DNA from: Fusarium oxysporum f. sp. lycopersici 4287
Lineage: Eukaryota > Ascomycota > Sordariomycetes > Hypocreales > Nectriaceae
Assembly: GCF_000149955.1 (NCBI RefSeq)
Contig: NC_030990.1
Location: 2,214,502 to 2,278,501 of the forward strand
Length of the DNA stretch: 64,000 nt
Direction: 5' to 3'
A program made the position numbers and the translations under genes. The notes under the pieces are model-generated. The model made no database searches. It was not told where the DNA came from and was given only the letters and a program-made list of their open reading frames with translations. Shown piece after piece: positions 56,451 through 64,000 of the stretch; position 1 is the first letter of the stretch; every line of letters begins with the position of its first letter.

Positions 56451-58815
56451 GATGTGTCGTCGAAAATGGGGAAGCTCGATAGTCGTGGTGTCGTTCCAAA
56501 CATTGGGGAATCCCTGAACAGAGCTAAGTCAAGCAAGCAAGCAACCTTGCAAGAAATGCACGGCTGATCGGCGTATAAATGGCCGCTCGAATCAGAACGA
56601 GGCTGTCAACAATTGCGCTGCCTAATAAGTGACGAGTGTGAGCAATCACTTCCTCTCACCGAGGCTGTGAATTGCCCCCCTCCCCCCCCGTTATTCTATT
56701 TATCGCCGGGCTGAGTGCGAAGCGCCATCTTCAACTATTGGGGGCCATCACAAGACTCATACCAAACCTAAGGTAGATATTGAAAGCTGAGTCAAATGGC
56801 GCATGTCCGTGTCAGGGACAGTGGCTGAGTTCTCGCCCAGCTGAATGGTGCCTGTAGGGCGTTTTTTCGCGTTAGCCGAATGGGTTTCAGCTAGACCTTT
56901 TTTTGTAGGTGCATTTTCGGGGGCTGCTATATAATTGGTAGGGGTGTTCGCTCGTTTTATACTGTTAATAGTTGATGAGCATGATGGATGGATGTTTGCT
57001 GAAGGAATCCAAACCACGAAAAGCATGGGTTTTATGAGACTGAAATCGCTTAAAGCTCCGAGTAGCTCCGAGTACTAAGTAGCTTCATGGTGCATAAATG
57101 GAGTTTATTTTTTTAATCATTTGGAATCTTAGACTTTTAGTCGACTCATATACGCTTTAATAACCTTGTTCTTACGACCAGCATATGGCTAGACACTAAA
57201 AACCTCGCGTCTTGAGCATCAAGTCATGGCGGCTGGTAAAGACTGCAGGGCTCTTCGCCTTTTACCGTAATCTAGGTGTACTCTTAGAACTTATTTGCTT
57301 TGTGCTTATTGGCAACTCTTCACATGACATGATGTTTCAGAAGGGACATGTCGTTCATCCCTATCGAACAATCTTGATGTTGGCTGCCTTATAGATCTGG
57401 TGATGCCCTCACTCAAACACATACGACCATACCTATTAGAGAACTCGGGGTCCCGTCCGCTCCCCCATAGATAAGCTGATAAGGGGCGGATTAGTAGTTG
57501 GGTCGGTGACGACCAGCGAATACCTGCTGTTGTATGTCTTTTTGCCAGTTATGTTATCTGGCGGTCATAGAAGACTGGGCATCTTCATAGGATGGGACCG
57601 GAAGATCATGAGGCTATGTTCCAACAGGTTTGATCTACACAGCGCCGTGTTGCGCAGCTTGGACGAGTCTGATCAAATGCTGTTTACCTATTGAGACAAG
57701 ATATAGGGATGACTAGGCAGGAGGCAATAAGTCAAACTCGGCAAACCCCAGCACTAGTAATAAGAAATCTCATTCAGTTATTCGAACTTGGAGCTCATTT
57801 GCTACCACATTGTAGAACAATCCGATTTAACCATCCGTTTAGTTGGGATATTTAGCAACAATTAACTGGTTCCTCCTGCACCTTGAGAAATTGAAGAAAC
57901 AGGCCCTATTTGCTTATAATGTATTTTCATAAATGATCTTATCATGGCTTAAAAGAGCATCTCAGACTTCATCTCAAGTTTAACAGCAGTACCGTCACAG
58001 CTTGCCATTTATCTTCGGCGGGTTGGTGCGCATAGGTAGTCAAACTTTGTTGATGTTAGGGGAATATGACAAACAAAAAGCGTCAAATGACACATAGTAG
58101 CACCCTGGAAATAGCACTGCTCTAGAACGAGGCACAAATATAGAACCAATGCCTTTCTTGACTTCTGTTAAGTCTATCTGAGCTGAAAGCTTTAATTGGT
58201 ATTGTCCTTGCGCCGATGCAGGATTTGCAATCCCGATTCGTGGATACAGACCGGAGAAAAATCCCATCCAGACTCGCAGCAGGTTGACCTTTGGCTCAGA
58301 GCCTAGTTTTTTGGGCAACCTCTCTTATGTGGCGCATTCAGGGCTAATGCTCATTGATCTAGTCGATATGAATCCAGGCACCGGCGAGTTGCTTTCAGCC
58401 GCAACAGTCATCCAATCTCAAGGAGGTTTCCAGGCCATAGCGCAGTTGAGTCATTGCTCACCCCCTTGATACCTTGACTGAAAGCTCGGGAGGCATCCGA
58501 GAGCCTCCATGATCCGTAGCCTCATTTTCAGGAAATTGGAAGAATCGACCTCACCTCCATGGGAACATCGCCCTCGGCCTCCGAATGCCTGTTGACGTGG
58601 CTCCAGACCTCGTAGGTGTACCCTTGAATGGCCACATTGAACCATGTTCCTTTGCCCAGTTGCATTCAATGTTGTTGTGAATATGATCCGAGTTTCTTAT
58701 TTGTGGCAGACATAGATGTGCTTGCCGCATGATTCCATCCTGGATATACACCTCGAACCTCCAGTGAAACTGGTCACCACATGCTCAAATGAGCATCGTT
58801 TCATTTTCGTAGAGA
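56451..58815. other. Gene-poor 2.4 kb with possible degenerate coding fragments
   Basis: No supported gene. A poly-C tract is at about 56675-56689. On the minus strand at 58040-58800 several partial frames (for example LLRVWMGFFSGLYPRIG and GTWFNVAIQGYTYEVWSHV) look coding-like but sit in different frames with stops between them. The stretch near 57.7-58.0 kb is AT-rich. Some of this may be the promoter of the NLR gene. Confidence 0.4.
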
Positions 58816-59700
58816 TCAATCTCGTGGAGCAAGCATTATCACATACTCTCTCGTGCTGTGCCCGAATTGGATCATATCCTTATCCCTGAGCTCCAAATAT
58901 CTGCTATCTGGGATCTTGCTATCATTCAACATCGTTCCATTGGCGCTTTCCAGATCAATAAGGTACGGCTTGACTTTGCCAATTTTGTCGCCAAACTCGT
59001 TCCTCTTCTCAACATAGCGAAATTGAATCACGGCGTGTTGCTTGCTGATGCTCGGATGCTCTGCGGGCAAGTCCACAACTGACATTTCTCGCCCGATGAG
59101 CCAGCAGCTCCTCGTGCTGAGCTCTATCGTGTCGACAATATCCTGGCCTTTGAAAACGAACAACTTCCAGACATCGCGTGGCGAGGGCTTACGCGCCTCG
59201 GAGGGCTCGTGATACTTGAGTGTAATTGTCGTGCCGTCCGCCTGTGCCACTGAATTCGATGCCGCCGCCAAGACGCCCGTGGATCCGAAGTTGGGCTTTT
59301 CCTTGGGTTTCTCGGGAGCCTCGCCGGTGGTAACGGCGAAAGAGTCTGCCTGAGATGGTAAAGGGCCAGTGCGCCTCACGGGGCTTCGCTTTGCAACCCG
59401 TCTGTCACCTCCCCCGTCATCATCGTCACGTCTTCGCCTTGAACTCTTATCGTCTCGTGATCTTCGACGTCTATGTTCACGGTTTGTGTCTCGTTGACGG
59501 TCTCGGCTTCGTGACCTCCGCCGTGAAGATTCTGGTGTCCGGGACCGTCTTCGCTCGCGTCGGTCGCGTGATCGACGACGTTCTCGGCGTCCAGAGTCAC
59601 GTTCTGTATATTTTGATCGACGATCGTCTCTGTATTCGTTGTCCTCGCCCTCGTAGCGCCTCCGGCTGGGCCTACTTTCTCGTTCTTCGTCCGACGCCAT
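58816..59700 (-). CDS. PML1: FHA-domain RES complex / SNIP1-like splicing factor
   Basis: Single exon, 294 residues, beginning MASDEERESRPSRRR; an in-frame Met 87 bp upstream is less likely. The first ~130 residues are an Arg/Ser/Asp-rich RS-like tail. The last ~110 residues are an FHA domain with the standard core: SCWLIGRE, then PSISKQHAVIQF (Ser-x-x-His) and YLIDLESANGTMLND. Pml1 in yeast and SNIP1 in animals are RES-complex or spliceosome-associated proteins with this layout, acting in nuclear pre-mRNA retention and splicing. The C-terminus ends with the conserved DMIQFGHSTREYV. Recognition is strong. Confidence 0.9.
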   Translation of the reverse strand: MASDEERESRPSRRRYEGEDNEYRDDRRSKYTERDSGRRERRRSRDRRERRRSRTPESSRRRSRSRDRQRDTNREHRRRRSRDDKSSRRRRDDDDGGGDRRVAKRSPVRRTGPLPSQADSFAVTTGEAPEKPKEKPNFGSTGVLAAASNSVAQADGTTITLKYHEPSEARKPSPRDVWKLFVFKGQDIVDTIELSTRSCWLIGREMSVVDLPAEHPSISKQHAVIQFRYVEKRNEFGDKIGKVKPYLIDLESANGTMLNDSKIPDSRYLELRDKDMIQFGHSTREYVIMLAPRD

Positions 59701-60181
59701 TGTGGTAAGATACACGCAGTAAAAAAAAAGATGCAGGGCAGCCAAGATGACGCAGCTGAGATGGGGAGCTAGATCTGCAAGCTGCAAGACAGCATGAAGA
59801 AAAGTGGGCTATGAAGTGCGTGGCTGGTACACTAACTGAGGTGGGCATAGAACTGTGGCTTAAGCACGTGGGATGCGCTTGCACATGCCATTTATGATAA
59901 AAGTTTGATAAATTTCCAACTGTCATATCAAAGATAAACTCAATGGACCTGCTCTATGCTACCTCTATTTTCACTTGGGTAGGTAGGTTCATCATCGCTC
60001 ATACGCCGCCATAGTACTCCAGTAAGCGCAGTTAGCTGCCTGCAAATCCCAAAAGAACCAAAAAATGTTAAAAATCCCGCTGTGGATATCAAATCTCCTA
60101 TCCCAAAAAAAATCCAAGAGTACGTATCAGTAGAGTCAAAATGTATCGTCAAGTCGTCATGAGGTGCGAAATCGCCAATCA
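59701..60181. other. Intergenic region
   Basis: 481 bp between the RES-complex gene (whose promoter lies here) and the stop of the hypothetical minus-strand gene. A poly-A run is at about 59,722-59,730. No other gene seen. Confidence 0.4.
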
Positions 60182-60853
60182 TTAAGTGGCAGAAGAAATA
60201 GCCATAACGGTTATCCTGGAGCCATTGTCAAGATAGGCTTCAGCATTGGTGTTGAGGTCTTCAGCGCCTTTTCTAGAGACGGTGAGATGCTGCTCAACTT
60301 CGTCCCACCAAACATCATCGCCGGCCTCGGCATCTCCTGGGACTAACAAAAGCATACCATTATTGCTACCAAGAGCAATTCTGCAAGAGGGGTCCTTCAC
60401 AAAGGTCTCGAGAAAGGGGACGTCGTAGCCCTGCATCCCCCGCAACGGTCCCCCACTCTCCACAAAGTCTCTGATCAAATTGCTCCTCTCAAGGCTCCAG
60501 AATTGACGGAAATCTTCTGGGCGTGAGAAGGCGTCGACGTTTGTGAGAAGCTCAAGCATGCCTGCCATGCCGTTGAGGACGGGGCTGAGAAAGTGGACGA
60601 AGGAGTTGAGGATCTCCTCACGAGAGTATCGGGACTCTGTTTCTGTCCTTAAGGCTGGTGACATGGTGTTCAAGAGAGTAAGAAGGCGTTCCTGGTTCGA
60701 GGGCAGCGGTGTTCGGATGTGATAGGCCATGGTGAGGAGGGAGACAAGAGAGAACGTGGAAGACATGGAGGAGAGAGGGTCGGAGAGGGTGGCAATGCTA
60801 TCAATGTAGATGGCCTTGCTTGGCTGATTTGTGAGCAACTTGGAAGGATGCAT
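60182..60853 (-). CDS. Hypothetical protein
   Basis: Intronless frame of 223 residues from the Met at 60853 (MHPSKLLTNQPSK). An upstream in-frame Met at 60997 would add 48 residues that look like a leader. Predominantly helical with a Leu-rich part (SFVHFLSPVLNGMAGMLELL) and a later GCxxxG-free C-terminal segment with VPGDAEAGDDVWWDEVEQHL. I do not recognise a family. Codon use and length make it plausible as a gene, but no paralogue or domain supports it. Confidence 0.5.
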   Translation of the reverse strand: MHPSKLLTNQPSKAIYIDSIATLSDPLSSMSSTFSLVSLLTMAYHIRTPLPSNQERLLTLLNTMSPALRTETESRYSREEILNSFVHFLSPVLNGMAGMLELLTNVDAFSRPEDFRQFWSLERSNLIRDFVESGGPLRGMQGYDVPFLETFVKDPSCRIALGSNNGMLLLVPGDAEAGDDVWWDEVEQHLTVSRKGAEDLNTNAEAYLDNGSRITVMAISSAT

Positions 60854-63800
60854 GTTGCTGGTCTTGTGTCGATAGGATATAGAGTTTGCTGTGTAGATAT
60901 ATGAGTTGGTGTTGTTGACAAGGTAGGCTGTGGTGTATATAGTGAAGTAAGGTAAGGCAGTCAAAGATTTGTCAAGACTAGAAAGATGATGGACCAAATA
61001 TCGAAGGACTCAGCTTCTGGAAGGACATGCCAGACTATTTAATGAAAGGCAAAGCTCCATTCTACTAGAGTTAAAACAAAAGAAGCGCCGACTCCCCCCT
61101 CCCGTCCCCCTTCCAGAGACGCCATCCCATCTCCGTTGGCTCCGTTTCCTGACCTGTGGTGTGTAAGTGACCTGAGGTGAGAAGCAGCAGAGCAAAGTGG
61201 ATGAGAACCCTTAGCGAGACCCTAGTCCCTAGGTACCTCAGACAAGGTAGTTAATTACCCAATAAAGTCACTCATGATAGCAAGGTGGTTGATTGACAGG
61301 GCTCCAGGCCCCCACGAAAGGAGCCTCTGGAACCGCGCATCGGGTAATTCCCAACTGAGCTTGGTCTTGACAGTGGCTGGCTGTAGTGGTATGGCCAGCG
61401 GAGTCAGCGCATCGCATTTCCCATGTCGCCGCCTGAAGATTAGCGGCAGCACAAGCACAAGCTCAGGTTTTGATTCATGTCTATGTTTTGTGTATTTTTG
61501 GCCTGTGAAACTTGTTGAGAGTGCAACTTTCACATGGCAAAGCTGTCTACCCATCTCTTGTATGTGATGTCAGTTGAGATGAGAGGGTTCAACAAGATGT
61601 TGTACCATATACGGACGTGCCTTGCCTTGCGTGTCATCATACACCCAAAGATTCCTATACTCGAGCTGTTCCAAGTTTGTTGATATCAAATCAATCGAGC
61701 TTGTCCTATCCTGTCTCAGGTCCAACTTGGAGGCATTCTTTTCTTGTCACTCGGGCCTTTTACTCCCTCTGATCCCTTCTTGGCTGACTCCCTTTTCTGT
61801 CCCTCCATTATGGGATCGTCTCCCGTCCTTCCCGCGGCTTACGCGCTTCCAACTTTTCAGGCCAGAAAATATTGTTTTTGACAACCATCAGAGCTCTGGA
61901 AACCCCCACTCACGTTTCTACTCTGTGCCCTCCATCAATGCTAGTCCATCCTCTCACCTCAGCCTGGGACGATCACACACTTGTGTCAAGCCAAGGAGTG
62001 GAGTATTCGGTTCTCGTCTCTTGAGCCTAGAATTAAGAGTCTGGTGAAGCTGCGCGGCCCCCAGATTCTCTCATTCCTTTGTGTAACCGCCTTATTTAAT
62101 AAGCACTGTAGATGCAATGTACGCACGTGTTCCCGACTCTACCGAACATGACTTGCGGCGTAGTCTTCGGTCGAATTCAGTTCGGGTTCCGTCCCTCTCT
62201 CACGTTATGCCGTTCCCATATCAATCTCATCTGTCTCTGACTTTGTCTTTCTTTCTCTCGAATGCAACGCTCCGTTATGTCATGCTGCGTCTCTCGGCAC
62301 GTACGGTTTCATGCAATCGTCATTGGTTGGGCCATCTGTGTTATCAAACACAACCCTGAATGCCCTCACCACAAGTCTCCTGACAACTGCGGCCCTTTTC
62401 CGGATAGCGAGCAAAAAACAGGTGATGAAATCTATACTTTTCGGTGTTACTCAGATTGCACATTAGATCTCGTGTAGATCGCATGTTGATATTTGATCTG
62501 GATGGTACGTCTGCCGCAGAGCCTCAACTCTCATTCAGCCCTTTGCTATATGAGTTGAAGCAATAGCCATGTTAGCCCTTGGTTACTGGAACTGGCTGCC
62601 TAGTCTATTGTATCAGCGCGTTGCATTCCAACTAGCCCTTTACAGAGTTGCTGAGCCCTGAAGCTGTTTGTAACATCTCCTCGCATCTCCTGACATCCAT
62701 ATCCTAACATCTCCGCTCAGACGTATTCTTGTTCTGTTATCGTGGATGACATACGAGTGCCGTGACTTTTCTTTCTCGTTTCTAGAATATCCTGACTCCG
62801 CGGGCCGATTTTTCGATAACTGGGTCTTCATTGATAAGTACCCACCATGTTTGCCCTAGGTACTTTTCTGTCATGCTCAAGAAGCGGGTCTATTGTCCAT
62901 GGCTGTTAATAGCAACCATGAGGAAAATAGAGGCGGTAAACAATTGTAGTCTCTATGCGTTTCCAATGTTTTAATACTATGGATAGGTGCCAAACATGCT
63001 GGTATACAGGGTTATACTTCACCACTGATTATTTGATACTATTTTTGCCTAGCCATGCCCAGACTCTTGCAAGGGGTGTTCAACATCGCGCCTTTTATTA
63101 TTAGGCTCTTGATACACGATCATGGAAAGATTGTTTCTAGGTTGTTTGAAGATCTCGTAGATCAGTGAAACGCGAACTTTCCTTCACATGGTGTTTTAAT
63201 TTAAGCTTGTTCGCCGCATGCTGTGTTACTATTGTTAGTCTCTTCGCTTTGCAAGGTTGCCCCTAAGTTTGTAAGTCAGGGTCTTCGGCTGATACATTTG
63301 TCGGACGATCAACAATGCAGTTACAACAAAGCTTGACCACGTGTACTATTTATTGTACTCGAAACGCCAAAAAAGCCTCGCTATTCACCGTTTCACCCAG
63401 TGGCTCAGAGTCTTGGCCGGCCAGTCACTCGGCTCGGCTCGGACTTGAACTCGCAACGGTGGCGTCTCTACTGATTGAACCGTTCAGACAGCATGAGACC
63501 GTTCGGCGCCATGGTTGCAATGCTGTCTATGCAGCGACGCCAGTTCATCACTTCAATTCGTCCAGGATACAGGGTGCGATATGGTTCCTATGAAGCATCA
63601 CAGGATGAAGCTGGCGACTTACACCGAATGACTCAACCGGCGGCTTACTACCAGGCATAATACCATCAGGAAAGACTACAGGCTTCAATATTCAGACAGC
63701 TCCTTCAGCTTCCAAATCATTCCGTAAAATTCCAATAGCTAGCATACAGCAAGAAGAATTAATATGTAAATATGTGACCTCCCACAGTGAAAGATTGTGA

Positions 63801-63888
63801 TGGAAATCAATTACGTCACGGAACCAACTACCTATTCTCTGCATCGACTGTGGCACTTAACTACAGTCAATACAACACACAAACTGCA
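60854..63888. other. Gene-free 3.0 kb
   Basis: No supported gene on either strand. A B-box-like GAGTTCAAGTCC and an A-box-like element on the minus strand near 63,440-63,510 may be a degenerate tRNA-derived sequence. AT-rich stretches occur near 62,930-63,060. The last hundred bases are the promoter of the partial gene at the right edge. Confidence 0.4.
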
Positions 63889-64000
63889 ATGTCGACCACC
63901 AACAACAACCCTGAAAACTACGCCCTCTTTCGAGACTGTTTGTCCACTACTCTCCTTCAGCCCGCTTCTTCGGCCCCGGACCCGCCCAAGCGCCGTCGGC
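63889..64000 (+). CDS. 5' end of a gene, truncated by window edge
   Basis: An ATG at 63889 opens a frame that continues to the last base (37 codons). It starts MSTTNNNPENYALFRDCLS and ends in a Pro/Lys/Arg-rich stretch. The preceding AC-rich leader resembles fungal 5' UTRs. Only the start is visible, so no function can be assigned. Confidence 0.55.
   Translation, partial: MSTTNNNPENYALFRDCLSTTLLQPASSAPDPPKRRR

Overview
This window is a eukaryotic chromosome segment from a filamentous ascomycete. Most genes carry short introns (46-78 nt) with GT...AG ends and CTAAC/CTGAC-type branch sites. The conserved genes (PET127, HID1, SEC8, KNR4/GS-1-like, DIB1, RES-complex FHA protein) and the gene density suggest a Sordariomycete, most likely Fusarium or a close relative. 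That placement is inferred from protein style, not from a search. I checked splice phases by hand for every multi-exon model; all close in frame except the polyol dehydrogenase, which is broken.

Left part (1-23 kb), mainly housekeeping: PET127-like mitochondrial protein (-), HID1 family protein (+), divergent epoxide-hydrolase-like protein (+), exocyst SEC8 (+), SMI1/KNR4 cell-wall regulator (+), hydantoinase-A/DUF917 fusion (+) and DIB1 U5 snRNP protein (+). An erythromycin-esterase family gene (-) follows. A gene-poor stretch of about 5 kb (24.7-29.6 kb) then holds only doubtful coding remnants.

Middle (29.6-38.7 kb): an F-box-like/ankyrin protein (+), a small secreted HNH nuclease (+) whose last intron is GC-AG, and a large Sec7-PH Arf exchange factor (-).

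Accessory block (42.1-49.4 kb): a zinc-cluster-less ARCA-type regulator (+), a D-xylose/L-arabinose reductase (-), its divergent Zn2Cys6 ARCA-type regulator (+), and a polyol (L-arabinitol/sorbitol-type) dehydrogenase gene (+). The dehydrogenase has three single-base indels and a lost structural-zinc cysteine. Together this looks like a small pentose or polyol catabolic cluster with its own regulators, in which the dehydrogenase step has decayed. Paired CRE1-type sites lie in both promoters.

Right part (50-64 kb): a membrane alpha/beta-hydrolase-like protein (+) converges on a fungal NLR-like receptor (-) that joins a SesB-like lipase/esterase domain to an NB-ARC ATPase. The NLR has no visible repeat sensor, only a long disordered tail. 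A PML1/SNIP1-like FHA splicing factor (-), an unrecognised 223-residue protein (-), a 3-kb gene-free stretch and the 5' end of a further gene (+) complete the window.

The observations I would check first are the decaying polyol cluster, the repeat-less lipase-NB-ARC receptor, and the regulator pair in which one copy lacks its DNA-binding domain.
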